DNA of 38,758 nt from Mariniblastus sp. (GCA_022447605.1 JAKVBG010000038.1:1-38758), one strand, 5' to 3'; positions 26,001-33,952 are shown, counted from the first letter of the stretch. Notes: generated by a model from the sequence alone, not told the origin. A program made the numbers and translations.

Positions 26001-26110
26001 CCGATCAAAGCGACCGGGAGCAAGGTCACCAGGGCAAATATCGCGATGAAGGAGTGAGGCCGCCAACGGTGAGCAGAAGGGTCGGCGGAGCTAGGGCGTG
26101 AGGTAGGCAT
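23054..26110 (-). CDS. DUF1549/DUF1553 'planctomycete cytochrome' protein with N-terminal carbohydrate-binding-like domain
   Basis: 1018 residues. Domain order: an N-terminal signal-anchor (about 20-38); a jelly-roll carbohydrate-binding-like domain (about 45-195, starting NLVQNSSFEKGG and ending AWFDDIEVVQI); a cytochrome c-like PSCyt1 domain with CFGCH at 223-227 and methionine candidates in EMPPDGKL; DUF1549 (about 345-560), which holds a second heme-type motif, CARCH at 529-533; and DUF1553 (about 735-985). The family is diagnostic for planctomycetes and Verrucomicrobia and is extracytoplasmic, with covalent heme predicted. A redox step in polysaccharide attack is a reasonable but untested idea. 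AGGAAG precedes the ATG. The gene leads a likely two-gene operon with the DUF1501 gene. Confidence 0.93.
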   Translation of the reverse strand: MPTSRPSSADPSAHRWRPHSFIAIFALVTLLPVALIGFESVRAKNLVQNSSFEKGGAQAAQSWTTNTWSGEPVFRIDPEAGRTGKRAVVISSQEGADASWSYRLKVKPNRDYRVTAWIKTENVGGGGLGALINLHELQFEGKTDALQGDNDWTRVTTEFNSGSRDSVLLNCLFGGWGRATGTAWFDDIEVVQISQEPEVPQMSEAEAGAFFETKVLPVFQEKCFGCHGSGDKIRADFVMTNREDLLAGGESGEAIDLDSPRDSLLVEAINYESYEMPPDGKLAKEDIENITAWIQMGAPWKGAEFKPERTAEAHSVPTVNAETKKWWSYQPVQRPSVPAVAEKGSRPTHPIDAFVYRQLREQNLEPNPRASRQTLVRRAYYDLTGLPPTPEQVRAFVDDSSPDAWENLIDQLLASPHYGEKWGRHWLDLVRYAESNSYERDGTKPFVWRYRDYVIQSFNADKPYDQFVIEQLAGDEIAGKTPETLIATGYYRLGKWDDEPVDHKQAWYDDMDDVLATTSQAFLGMTVHCARCHDHKIDPIPTKDYYSMLAFFRNVQRYGVRGHDTVLRQSSRPIVSEEEQQSHTTEVQQYEKDVKENREYLNQVEKRVKKDFIPVEHEEFRHEMNRVPLVKQRVGKELNGELFTEEEYVEYKKQFERMKFLRGNRPKNLEAALCVTEKGDTAEPTFVLVRGNASAESDQVEPGFPSVLSPPEPVVQKPADGKSTGRRTALANWIVDPQNPLTARVMANRIWQHHFGRGLVRSSNDFGFQGTPPTHPELLDWLAAELVEGDWRMKALHKKIMLSKTYQMSSESRPASLAADPTNDHLWRFEMRRLTAEELRDSILAVNQTLNRDKMFGPSIFPKIEKEILHGQSRPGENWGNSSPEDITRRSIYIHIKRSLPVPIMQSFDVADPDSSCPVRFNTVQPTQALGMLNSEFVNQEAGKFAEQVAREVPDDLPGQVRLILARVWQRQPTSEEVQDGVDFIRSLESKQEEGSTVSPLKLFCVVALNLNEFMYLD

Positions 26111-26493
26111 GGTTCTTCCTGGTCTCTGATCTGAAATCCATCTACCAAAAGTTTAATCGAATTGGCCGGTCAAATCGATCAGTGGTGCCGATCGACCGAC
26201 TTTCCATCTACGATCTTATTTTTTCCTAGGCGGCCCCCATTTTCAACAAGGAATTTCCAACCAAAAGACCGGTGTTTCCTACGTCGCCAGGCAGCTAATT
26301 TGATTTGCGACTGAAATGTTAAGGCCTCCGGCCAACGCATTAAAATACGTGGCGAACCAAAAAGAGGACCCCTTCCGCCCCAATCAGGGGGATTTTCCCG
26401 CGTGGACAGCACTCGGTTGGCGAGCCCAGACAGCGAATTCGGTGGTCACCACCGTGCAATACTCGGCGGTCAAGCGGAGGGGCCGTGCAATGC
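26111..26493. other. 383-bp intergenic region upstream of the DUF1553 gene
   Basis: No gene is supported. An interrupted inverted repeat near 26168-26197 (CGATC/GATCG with flanking GGT/ACC) could be an operator for the - strand DUF1553 operon. A GGTGG/CCACC mini-palindrome lies near 26440. No clear sigma70 promoter could be fixed. Confidence 0.35.
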
Positions 26494-27237
26494 CTAACCG
26501 CTGTGATACCGGTTCTCGTATTTTTGCAGCAAGTCGTCAAATTCCTGGATCAATTCGACGACATCTTCGTAGGGAAGTTGCTGCAACATCATCATTCTGT
26601 GAATTCGGCGATGCGTGGGCACGACGTGCCGGTCCGGCCGATGGGGCGGCTCGACCACGACCACATCATTCGGTTCGGTTCCCTCGTAACAGGTGTAGCT
26701 CGGGTTGGCAAAAATCCGGAAACCGACATCCTTCAAATGAGCCTCGTTTCGAAAAATCGACGCCGCATCCCGCAGGCAACGGACGATATGAGAGGGACTG
26801 GAAACCAGGACAACTCGTTCGACCTGGTGCTGGCCAAATATCAGCCCACCGTTACGTATCTCTTCCATCGTGTTCATCGAATCGAGGTCCAATTCGAGCC
26901 TCGACAAGACCCATTCCGCCAGTTGGTCCGCCCCCCGCTCTTCAAAATGGACTTTCAGCGGCTCAAAATTAGCCAATTCGGCAAAGTGTGATTTGAGGTA
27001 TTCCAACGAGTACTCGCCCTCGGCCAGCACCTGCCCCGCTTTGTCTGATTCGCCGAGATTGAAGACCTTCTCCGAGGCACCGGTTCCAAACACGATCACA
27101 GACGCGTCGAATTCCAGGGCGGTCAGGATACCTTGTGGGATTCGGCCCAGGTGGTGAGGCGGGTCTCCCCAGGCCACGTAACGCCAATTTTCAATGTGCA
27201 AGTTACAGCCATGTACCAGGACACCAGTCTTCATCAT
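26494..27237 (-). CDS. YdcF/DUF218-like protein
   Basis: 247 residues, no signal peptide. The order of segments fits the DUF218 (YdcF/SanA/ElyC-like) fold: an opening beta strand MKTGVLVHGCNL, a second strand with VIVFGTGASEK (about 47-57), a conserved acidic helix, then VVLVSSPSHIVRCLRDAASIF (about 140-160), which resembles the VTS-x-H-x-R-A motif of the family. The tail (RRIHRMMMLQQLPYEDVVELIQEFDDLLQKYENRY) is helical. Cytoplasmic DUF218 proteins have been reported to bind nucleotides such as S-adenosylmethionine; the reaction here is unknown. ATG 27234 is an equally possible start. It is a single gene flanked by large gaps. Confidence 0.62.
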   Translation of the reverse strand: MMKTGVLVHGCNLHIENWRYVAWGDPPHHLGRIPQGILTALEFDASVIVFGTGASEKVFNLGESDKAGQVLAEGEYSLEYLKSHFAELANFEPLKVHFEERGADQLAEWVLSRLELDLDSMNTMEEIRNGGLIFGQHQVERVVLVSSPSHIVRCLRDAASIFRNEAHLKDVGFRIFANPSYTCYEGTEPNDVVVVEPPHRPDRHVVPTHRRIHRMMMLQQLPYEDVVELIQEFDDLLQKYENRYHSG

Positions 27238-27534
27238 CGCGAACCAGATTTCTCTTGGGGGTTTTATCGTCGTTCAAAACGTTTGATTGTGACACCGTTG
27301 GCCCAAACTAAAAAGGGGCGCGCCGGCAGTTGCGCCCAAACGGCGCCAGGCAAAACGACCGAATATTGTCAATCCGGATTTGTCGGCCTTTGCATTCTTC
27401 AGGATGGCATTGCTGCTTCATGAATGATAGCACGTGGCGATCGTGGGCCGTGGTCACAAACGCCTTTTTTATCCGCTATTTTCCATGCCATTGGCCGACC
27501 GGAGCGAACCGGATAAAGTTTTTCAAAACATCTA
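27238..27534. other. Intergenic region upstream of the YdcF-like gene
   Basis: About 300 bp before the small-RNA candidate. It is AT-richer than its surroundings. A GGCG ... CGCC pair followed by six T (about 27437-27470) is too loose to call a terminator. No coding sequence is supported. Confidence 0.35.
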
Positions 27535-27561
27535 TTGACCGCCCAAACGTGTTTTCATAAT
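27535..27561 (+). promoter_or_regulatory. Candidate promoter for a + strand small RNA
   Basis: TTGACC (27535-27540) and CATAAT (27556-27561) with a 15-bp spacer, slightly short for sigma70. Transcription would start near 27568, at the head of the structured stretch that ends in a strong terminator at 27826. Confidence 0.4.
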
Positions 27562-27567
27562 TTGCCA

Positions 27568-27826
27568 CTCATCGAAACGAACTGGTTAACGAGTTACCAC
27601 TCGTAACGAATTTTTTTGTTGCTTCGACGGCTTGATTTCGAGTTCCAACTCGGCAGGCCAAAGCAGGATGGAATCTCACGGAAGAGAACTCCGATCTCTG
27701 TTTTTGAAGTGGCAAATTGAGAGGTGATTGCGACAAGGATGTCTCAATCGACTTTCGACCAATCGCTCTCGGACTACCGAGGAATCCTTAGCCCCCCTGG
27801 GATCCGACGTGCCGAGGGCTTTTTTT
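27568..27826 (+). ncRNA. Candidate structured small RNA of about 260 nt
   Basis: The stretch lies between two - strand genes and has no convincing ORF. It shows ordered secondary structure on the + strand: a 9-bp hairpin with one bulge at 27585-27607, followed by GAA and seven T (an internal early terminator); a CGAGT/ACTCG hairpin at 27639-27652; a long-range 11-bp pairing of AATTTGCCACT (27559-27569) with AGTGGCAAATT (27708-27718); and a final terminator at 27765-27826. Promoter-like hexamers precede it. I found no tmRNA, RNase P, SRP or tRNA signature. It could be an uncharacterised sRNA, or 6S-like given its terminal pairing. The exact 5' end is inferred. Confidence 0.5.
27765..27826 (+). 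terminator. Strong intrinsic terminator on the + strand
   Basis: GCTCTCGG (27765-27772) pairs with CCGAGGGC (27812-27819), one G-U included. An inner GGAATCC/GGGATCC stem stacks inside, and seven T follow (27820-27826). The T-run is on the + strand only, while both neighbouring genes are on the - strand, so it must end a + strand transcript. Confidence 0.7.
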
Positions 27827-27904
27827 ATGCCTGCTCAGCAACACCTGCTGCCATCCGTCATGTCGGCCGGATCGGCAGGAGAATCATCGCCCGCCTCCTC
27901 TGGC

Positions 27905-28960
27905 TCAAGCCCCGGCCATCTCCGCGCGTCGCGCTCCCAGCAGGGCGATCAGCTGCTTTTGCGGGTCGGCAAACTTGGCGATCCCCTCGGACATCAACGT
28001 GTCGTACATATGCTGGAAATCAACCTGGCCATCAATTTCATCGAGGACCTGCTGAGCGGGGAGCTGATCCAAAAGCCGGGTAAACCGCTCTCCCGATTCG
28101 GCTGCCGCCTGGTTCGTCTTGGGTGGATTGGTCTGAATATCGCTACCAGCCAATGCCGCAATGTACTTCCAAGGTTCATCCTCGGGTCGCTTCGTCCCGG
28201 TACTGGCAAAGATGATCTCCTGCTGCAGAGGACAACCTTTATCTTTCCAGAAGTTGTCGTTTTCTGCCCAGATTCGCTGGGCATTAACGATCCCCACCAT
28301 CCCTTGCGAGGCCTCTGAAAGTTCCGGGTTCCGGTTCTGTGTGTAAACATCAATTCGCGACACGAAGATGCTGTAAACACTTTTGAATGAATCGACAGAC
28401 TCCAACCTCTGAGCACCCCGCCAACAGGCATCGCGCGCTGACTGGTACTGTTGGTCAGTGAAAATCAGTGTGACGTTGACCGGGATACCTGCCGCCACGA
28501 TCTCTTCCAGGGCGTCCAGGCCAGCCGGTGTCGCCGGGACTTTGATCATCCGGTTGGCATGGCCGGTCGACCAGTGCCTGGCCAATTGAATGTACTTGAC
28601 CACACGCTCCTCATGCGGCATGTCGAGTTCCGGGTCTTCGATCAGGGGATCCAGTTCAAAACTGACATACCCGTCATTTCCACCCGTCGACTGATGGACA
28701 TCCTCGAAAACTGATTGCGCATCGCTGACCAACTGGTCCGCCATCTCCCAGGCGATTTCCTCATCACTCATCCCCTGGGCGACCAGGTCCTGGAGTCGGT
28801 GATCAAACCGCCCGGTCTTGATCAGGTCGGCAATGATGATCGGGTTGGAGGTGGCCCCGGTCGCCCCCAGGGCGCGGTTCTCATCGACAAGTTCCGGATC
28901 GATACTGTCCAGCCAGAGCTTGGTGCCACAACCAATCAGTGAGCGAATTGAATCAGACAT
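27905..28960 (-). CDS. tal: Transaldolase family protein
   Basis: 351 residues from the ATG at 28960. The Schiff-base lysine is in NRMIKVPATPAGLDAL. The N-terminal beta strand TKLWLDSIDP and the GATSNPIIIADLI segment are typical of long bacterial transaldolases, as is VNVTLIFTDQQY. The enzyme moves a dihydroxyacetone unit between sugar phosphates in the non-oxidative pentose phosphate pathway. An upstream in-frame start (28987) exists, but AAGGA lies 8-9 nt before 28960, which decides the start. It follows the arginine decarboxylase gene after 55 bp on the same strand and may share its transcript. No terminator is visible right after the stop. Confidence 0.92.
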   Translation of the reverse strand: MSDSIRSLIGCGTKLWLDSIDPELVDENRALGATGATSNPIIIADLIKTGRFDHRLQDLVAQGMSDEEIAWEMADQLVSDAQSVFEDVHQSTGGNDGYVSFELDPLIEDPELDMPHEERVVKYIQLARHWSTGHANRMIKVPATPAGLDALEEIVAAGIPVNVTLIFTDQQYQSARDACWRGAQRLESVDSFKSVYSIFVSRIDVYTQNRNPELSEASQGMVGIVNAQRIWAENDNFWKDKGCPLQQEIIFASTGTKRPEDEPWKYIAALAGSDIQTNPPKTNQAAAESGERFTRLLDQLPAQQVLDEIDGQVDFQHMYDTLMSEGIAKFADPQKQLIALLGARRAEMAGA

Positions 28961-29015
28961 TGAGGTTTCCTTGAGCCGATGAATCAAACAACTGAAATGA
29001 CGTTGCCGCCAGCCC

Positions 29016-30998
29016 TTATTTGAACGGACGCACGTTCCTGTTTCGAGGGGGTACGTGCCAGGCGGGCGGTTGCCCGGCCCTCGATTTCGTTCCCCCCGGG
29101 TCCAGGTAGGTGTAGCGGTTTTTGACCAGATCGAAAAAATGGAGGATATCCTGGCCGGTTTTCACGTCGATGGCCCCAGATTCAACCGAGGTCCCGATCG
29201 CCCGGGACAACTGGTCCGCCATCCGATTGGGGGAGTGATTGACCTGCTGCAATACGTCCAACAGGCTGGAACCGTTCACCAAATCCATCTGCTCCGGACC
29301 ATAACAGTTGACGATGTTGAATTTGCCTAACAGGTTATGTTCGTCGGCCAAGGCTTCCTGGTACGCTCCCACCAGAAAAATGCCCAGCAAGTACGGCTCC
29401 CCGTCCAGCGGATCATGCAAGGGCAGGGATTGCTGTTGCGAACCGGTCACCACGTAATTCTGAATACTCCCGTCAGAATCACACGTGATGTCACTCAGGA
29501 CCCCCTGACGGTTGGGACGTTCCCCCAGACGGTGGATCGGCACCACCGGGAAGACTTGGTCCAACGCCCAACTGTCAGGCAACGCCTGGAACACGGAAAA
29601 ATTGCCAAAGTAGGTGTCGGCGAGCTGGTGTTTGAGTTGCTGCAACTCACGCGGAATGAACTCGAGACATTCCAGCTTCTGGTTGATCCGGTTGCAGATC
29701 GACCAACCGAGTCGCTCGGCCAACGCCCGCTGCTGCAGAGTGAGAACACCTGCAGAAAAGAGGGTCATGGCAAGATCAACCGCCGTTTGCGCGTCATGAA
29801 AATCCTCGGCGAGGTTCCCGTCATCCAGCGAATCGTAAATCTGTTGCAGTTCGCGGAGGGGGGCAACGTCCCCGATCTCTTGCTGGGAAAAATCGACCTC
29901 CGCATCGTCGTCAGCGCGGGAGGTCCCCATCACCGAAACCACCAGCAGGCTGTGGTGCGCCACCAGCGCCCGGCCACTTTCCGAAATGATGTCGGGATGG
30001 GGTACGGACGATTCATCGCATACAGTCTTGATGTAGTGAATCACATCGTTGGCATACTCGGCCAGCGTGTAGTTCATGCTGGACGAATCCTCACTCTGCA
30101 AACCGGTGTAGTCGACCGCCAGGCCACCGCCCACGTCAATCACCTTCAGCGGTACACCCTGTTGGACCAAACCGACGTAGATTCGCGCAATCTCAATCAG
30201 TGACGACTTGATCTCGCGGACATTGGTAATCTGGCTGCCGGGATGAAAGTGCAGCAGTTGCAGACAATCCAGCAGACCACCGTCCTTCAGTCGACCAATC
30301 GCCGCGTTCAACTCGGAAATCGTCAAGCCGAACTTCGATTTGGCTCCGCCCGAGGATTGCCAATGCCCCCCGCTCTTGGCTGCCAGTTTCACGCGAACCC
30401 CAATCCTGGGTCGCACCCCCAATCGATCTACCGCCTCCAGCAACAGGTCGATCTCGGTCGACTTTTCGATAATGATCGTGATGGAGCGTCCCAACTGCGA
30501 GGCCCGCACGGCCATCTCGATTACATCCTTGTCCTTGAAGCCGTTGCAGAGGATGGGAACCTCCGTTTCGGTGGTCGCAATCGCGGACAACAACTCGGCC
30601 TTGCTACCCGTTTCGAGTCCTCCCCCCGATGCCAGCACCGCCTGCATCGCTGCGTCGACCACTTCCCAGTGCTGGTTCACCTTGACCGGGTAAAAGCAGC
30701 GGTAACTTCCCCGGTAGCCAAATTCCCGCAGCGCCGAATCGAAGGCCGAGTGAATCTGGCGGGACCGGCTATGGATCAGGCGTGGAAAACGGATCAGCAG
30801 GGGCGCCGCCAGCCCCTGCCGACGGGCCTGTTGGACGATATCCCAGATCCTGACCAGGGGCGAACTTCGGCTGAGGTCCGACGAGACCGTGACAAACCCA
30901 TCCGGATCCACCCCAAAATAACCGAGCCCCCAGCGCTTCAAGCCGTACAGCTCAACCGCATCCTCGACCGACCATCGGCTGTTTTCCGGTTCCAACAT
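29016..30998 (-). CDS. speA: Biosynthetic arginine decarboxylase
   Basis: 660 residues from the ATG at 30998, matching E. coli SpeA (about 658). The PLP lysine is in FYPVKVNQHWEVV. The glycine-rich phosphate-binding loop is DVGGGLAVDYTG, and ISESGRALVAHH is also conserved. The C-terminal catalytic stretch contains LVGAYQEALADEHNLLGKFN and NCYGPEQMDLVNGSS. It converts arginine to agmatine, the first step of the agmatine route to putrescine and spermidine. A TTG three codons upstream is possible, but ATG is preferred. There is no strong Shine-Dalgarno. It is divergent from the hypothetical gene at 31170. Confidence 0.95.
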   Translation of the reverse strand: MLEPENSRWSVEDAVELYGLKRWGLGYFGVDPDGFVTVSSDLSRSSPLVRIWDIVQQARRQGLAAPLLIRFPRLIHSRSRQIHSAFDSALREFGYRGSYRCFYPVKVNQHWEVVDAAMQAVLASGGGLETGSKAELLSAIATTETEVPILCNGFKDKDVIEMAVRASQLGRSITIIIEKSTEIDLLLEAVDRLGVRPRIGVRVKLAAKSGGHWQSSGGAKSKFGLTISELNAAIGRLKDGGLLDCLQLLHFHPGSQITNVREIKSSLIEIARIYVGLVQQGVPLKVIDVGGGLAVDYTGLQSEDSSSMNYTLAEYANDVIHYIKTVCDESSVPHPDIISESGRALVAHHSLLVVSVMGTSRADDDAEVDFSQQEIGDVAPLRELQQIYDSLDDGNLAEDFHDAQTAVDLAMTLFSAGVLTLQQRALAERLGWSICNRINQKLECLEFIPRELQQLKHQLADTYFGNFSVFQALPDSWALDQVFPVVPIHRLGERPNRQGVLSDITCDSDGSIQNYVVTGSQQQSLPLHDPLDGEPYLLGIFLVGAYQEALADEHNLLGKFNIVNCYGPEQMDLVNGSSLLDVLQQVNHSPNRMADQLSRAIGTSVESGAIDVKTGQDILHFFDLVKNRYTYLDPGGTKSRAGQPPAWHVPPRNRNVRPFK

Positions 30999-31058
30999 GC
31001 TATGCAAACGGAAGTCCCCAGGGGTTCCCGCTCAACCTCAATTCTGCCATGAACGAAG

Positions 31059-31087
31059 TTAACTCGTTTTTGAGTTTATGTTATGAT
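31059..31087 (+). promoter_or_regulatory. Sigma70-type promoter for the hypothetical/PTPMT1-like pair
   Basis: TTAACT (31059-31064), 17 bp, TATGAT (31082-31087). Transcription from here would begin near 31094, which excludes the in-frame ATG at 31083 and supports ATG 31170. An AACTC/GAGTT inverted repeat (31061-31076) overlaps the spacer and could be an operator. Confidence 0.5.
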
Positions 31088-31169
31088 CTCCATCCGACAA
31101 TCACCGTCAATTGGCCCGCCAACCAAAACCGGGCCAGATTCCCGCTGTCCGTTTGAGATTCCGTCTTCC

Positions 31170-31985
31170 ATGGAACAAATAAATTGGCGAATTTCGCCAG
31201 CGGCCACGCTGGCCAGGTACCTGTTTACCGCCGAAACTGGAATGTCATCGCTTCCGCCCGAATGGCAAGCGCTCGTTCCGCGAATTGCCGACAATGCGGC
31301 GAAACTTGGTATTTCCCCCGACGATTTTTCCCGTTGCGATCGATTTGTCGATGCCCTGGAACCGTTGCTGCTGTCCGACCGCCTCCCCCAGTTATGGGAC
31401 GGTATCCCGGAACCGGTCACCGAGCAGATTACCAATGAGATATCCCTACGCACCAGTCAGTTAAAGCACCACTGGCTGGTGCGCGGTCCCCACTTCCTGG
31501 AACTCCTGGAAGAGTGTTGTCCCCTGTTCAACCTGCTGGTGCTCGATTTATGGACAACGATTCCGATCAAACAAACCGAACCTTCGACGGCGCCCATGCT
31601 ACTGGGAGACAGCTACCCGGCTGCGCTGTTCAGCGCTTCACTGCACGACAACAACCCGTTCATCCCGGAAGTGATGCGACCCGCCTACGTGGCGACTTTT
31701 TTCGCCGTCAAGGCCCAGTTGCCCAGTGACGAGGGAGGCACCCAGCGGATGGACCGGGTGAGCCTGGCCAGTTGCCGACTGGCCCTAACGCTGGGCAGCG
31801 GAGTCGAGTTGAATTCGGTCGATCGACCCTCCTTCGAGACGGCCGTTGGACTCTGGCTGGGCCAGCCCAACGCGCAACAGGTGGATGAGATCTGGGAAGC
31901 CTCGGCCGGTCTCCATCATGTGGCCGATCTGACCGACTTCTGCCTGAACTGGATCGCCCAGCCGAGCGGGGGGGAGACGCCGTGA
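31170..31985 (+). CDS. Conserved-looking hypothetical protein coupled to the PTPMT1-like phosphatase
   Basis: 271 residues from the ATG at 31170. I do not recognise the family. It has no signal peptide or clear transmembrane helix. The first part is helical (INWRISPAATLARYLF ... DNAAKLGI), a central stretch is leucine- and cysteine-containing (FLELLEECCPLFNLLVLDLW), and the C-terminus holds GLHHVADLTDFCLNWIAQ. The codon use resembles its neighbours. Its stop overlaps the GTG of the phosphatase by 4 bases, which implies translational coupling and possibly a joint function. An in-frame ATG at 31083 would add 29 proline-rich residues that overlap the promoter. Confidence 0.72.
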   Translation: MEQINWRISPAATLARYLFTAETGMSSLPPEWQALVPRIADNAAKLGISPDDFSRCDRFVDALEPLLLSDRLPQLWDGIPEPVTEQITNEISLRTSQLKHHWLVRGPHFLELLEECCPLFNLLVLDLWTTIPIKQTEPSTAPMLLGDSYPAALFSASLHDNNPFIPEVMRPAYVATFFAVKAQLPSDEGGTQRMDRVSLASCRLALTLGSGVELNSVDRPSFETAVGLWLGQPNAQQVDEIWEASAGLHHVADLTDFCLNWIAQPSGGETP

Positions 31986-32551
31986 AGTGGTCCGTGCTCA
32001 AGGCCAAGCTCCTGGCTTACCCGACTTTGGCGTGGAACATGTTACTGGGCCGGATCCTGAAGGTGCGCAACTGGTCGGACCCGGTTGATGATCAAATCGT
32101 CCTGGGAGCTTACCCGTTCGATGCCGATATTCCCGGACTGGCGCAGAGCGGGGTAACCTCGGTCCTCAACACGTGTGAGGAATACCCCGGCCCGGTCGGA
32201 CTGTACGGGCAATACAAAATCGAACAGTGCCGGGTGCCGATGGTGGACTTCACTCACCCCAGCCTGGCCAATATCGAGAAAGGTGTCGACTTTATCGAGC
32301 GGGAAATTGCCAAGGGAGGCAAGGTCTATGTCCATTGCAAGGCGGGCCGGGCTCGCAGTGCCACGATCGTTCTTTGCTGGCTGATGAAACAGAAAGGGAT
32401 GACGGCCGAGGAGGCCCAGGCCTACCTGTTGAAAAAACGCCCCCAGGTCAACCCGCGCATCATGAACCGCAAGGGAGTCCGGGAGTTCGAGGCAAAACTG
32501 AACCGCGAGCGGGTCACAGCAGCGACCGCCTCCGATACCGCCTCAGATTGA
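31982..32551 (+). CDS. PTPMT1-like dual-specificity phosphatase (probable phosphatidylglycerophosphatase)
   Basis: 189 residues starting at GTG. The signature CX5R loop is HCKAGRARS at 118-126 (nucleophile C119, arginine R125), with a likely general acid at D89 (VPMVDFTHPS). The N-terminal pattern AKLLAYPTLAWNML and the phrase VLNTCEEY are shared with mitochondrial PTPMT1, which dephosphorylates phosphatidylglycerophosphate during cardiolipin synthesis, rather than with protein-directed dual-specificity phosphatases. The hydrophobic start suggests membrane association. The C-terminus runs 9 bases into the convergent MATE gene. The lipid substrate is inferred from resemblance. Confidence 0.85.
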   Translation: MKWSVLKAKLLAYPTLAWNMLLGRILKVRNWSDPVDDQIVLGAYPFDADIPGLAQSGVTSVLNTCEEYPGPVGLYGQYKIEQCRVPMVDFTHPSLANIEKGVDFIEREIAKGGKVYVHCKAGRARSATIVLCWLMKQKGMTAEEAQAYLLKKRPQVNPRIMNRKGVREFEAKLNRERVTAATASDTASD

Positions 32552-33952
32552 AACCTTCCGCCAACCGCCCTGGATAAACCGCCCACCGACCAGCAGACTG
32601 CGAAAGGCGATGTCGATCGCCATGGCGTACCACGCGCCCTGAACGCCCCATCCCAGGCCGGACATAGGTTGACCATCAAATTCGAGCCAGCTGATCTGGT
32701 CCAGGCAGAGATACAGGGTCAACGGAATCCGCACGAGGAAAAACCCGGCAGCAGTAATCATCAAAGGCCAAATCGTATCGCCGGCACCCCGAAAACCGCC
32801 ACTCAGGATCATCGTCGCGGCCAGGCAGGGGATCACCACGGCCACAATTCGCAACAGTTCGGCCGTCAACAGAGCAGTCGGATCGTTCCAGTCACCCACA
32901 AAGAAATAGGCAAACCAATGCCCTTGAAAAAAGAGCAAGACGGCCAGAACGGACATCAGGGTCGCCCCACAAACAAAACATAGCCAGACACTCGATGTGG
33001 CCCGCTGTGGCAGACCCGCCCCCAGGAATTGGCCGGCCATGGTCGCGGCGGCAATCTGGAAGGCAGCGCCGGTCAGGAAACAACAGGCCTCGATCTGCAC
33101 GGCCAAACCGTGAGCCGCTGCTGCGGCATTGCCCAGGCTGTTGATGATCCCCAGAAAAAGCAGTTGGCTCAACAGAACGGTGGCAATATCAAACCCGGCC
33201 GGCAACCCGATCCTCAGGATCTTGCGAATCAGGTCCCAATCTGGCCGCATCCAGCCGAGACTCAGGCGAAGCCCGGCCCGGCCAAAAATCAACGCCGTGA
33301 GAATAATCAGACCCCCGATCGAATGGCCGATCGCCGTTCCAATGGCCAGCCCTTTCCAGCCGATTTCGGGAAACGGTCCCCAACCGGTAACCAGGGACGT
33401 ACTGACCAGGATATTGATTAAAACTACGAACGACTTCGCTACGAACCCGGTCACGGTGTCCCCTGCTCCCCGCAGGCAGGCGGCGCCTACCTGGGTACAC
33501 ATCACCATCGGGATGGCCAACACGACCAATCCCAGGTACTCGCGGGCAAATCGCCCCGCTTCCCCGCGCAGTTGCATCACGTAGATAAAATGATCGCCCC
33601 ACCAGGCGACCAGGACCGTAATCAGGACCGCCGCGATCCCTCCCACCAGAAAGGCCTGGTTGGCCGTTCGCCGGGCACCCGCCAGGTCTCCCCGACCGAC
33701 CAGGCGCGCCACCACTGCCGTGGCCCCGATTGCAATCGCGGCGAACAGGCTGGGGATCAGCCACATGAAATACCCCATCAGCGACATCGCCGTCTTGGTA
33801 GCATCCCCTTCGGCCTGGAAGTAGTGCCCAGCCAGCCACCAATCCGTCCAGGTCACCATCAACACGAGGAATTCCTCGGCCAATGCCGGCATCGCCAGCC
33901 CCATCATCGGCCTGACATTCGTTTTGGAATGCACAATTGAAAAGGACTTCAC
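32543..33952 (-). CDS. MATE family efflux transporter
   Basis: 469 residues with twelve hydrophobic segments in two similar halves. Typical MATE features are LAMPALAEEFLVLMVTWTDWWLAGHYF at the start (helix 1-2), GATAVVARLVGRGDLAGARR (about 77-96) in the first half, and GLAVQIEACCFLTGAAFQIAAATMAGQFLGAG in the second. It exports drugs or metabolites in exchange for Na+ or H+ across the inner membrane. The start is GTG with AGG about 6 nt upstream. Its 3' end overlaps the phosphatase gene by 9 bases tail to tail, so there is no room for a terminator between them. The substrate is unknown. Confidence 0.92.
   Translation of the reverse strand: MKSFSIVHSKTNVRPMMGLAMPALAEEFLVLMVTWTDWWLAGHYFQAEGDATKTAMSLMGYFMWLIPSLFAAIAIGATAVVARLVGRGDLAGARRTANQAFLVGGIAAVLITVLVAWWGDHFIYVMQLRGEAGRFAREYLGLVVLAIPMVMCTQVGAACLRGAGDTVTGFVAKSFVVLINILVSTSLVTGWGPFPEIGWKGLAIGTAIGHSIGGLIILTALIFGRAGLRLSLGWMRPDWDLIRKILRIGLPAGFDIATVLLSQLLFLGIINSLGNAAAAAHGLAVQIEACCFLTGAAFQIAAATMAGQFLGAGLPQRATSSVWLCFVCGATLMSVLAVLLFFQGHWFAYFFVGDWNDPTALLTAELLRIVAVVIPCLAATMILSGGFRGAGDTIWPLMITAAGFFLVRIPLTLYLCLDQISWLEFDGQPMSGLGWGVQGAWYAMAIDIAFRSLLVGGRFIQGGWRKVSI

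Noticed and set aside
27437..27470. Terminator-like GGCG ... CGCC followed by six T
   Set aside because: Only four pairs around a loop of more than 20 nt; not stable enough to call.
27724..28083. Small + strand ORF starting in the small-RNA region
   Set aside because: It runs through the terminator and then antisense to the transaldolase gene; no domain and a poor ribosome-binding site.
31083..31169. Upstream ATG 31083 as start of the hypothetical protein
   Set aside because: It overlaps the -10 element TATGAT, so it would lie at or before the transcription start, and the added residues are proline-rich without pattern.
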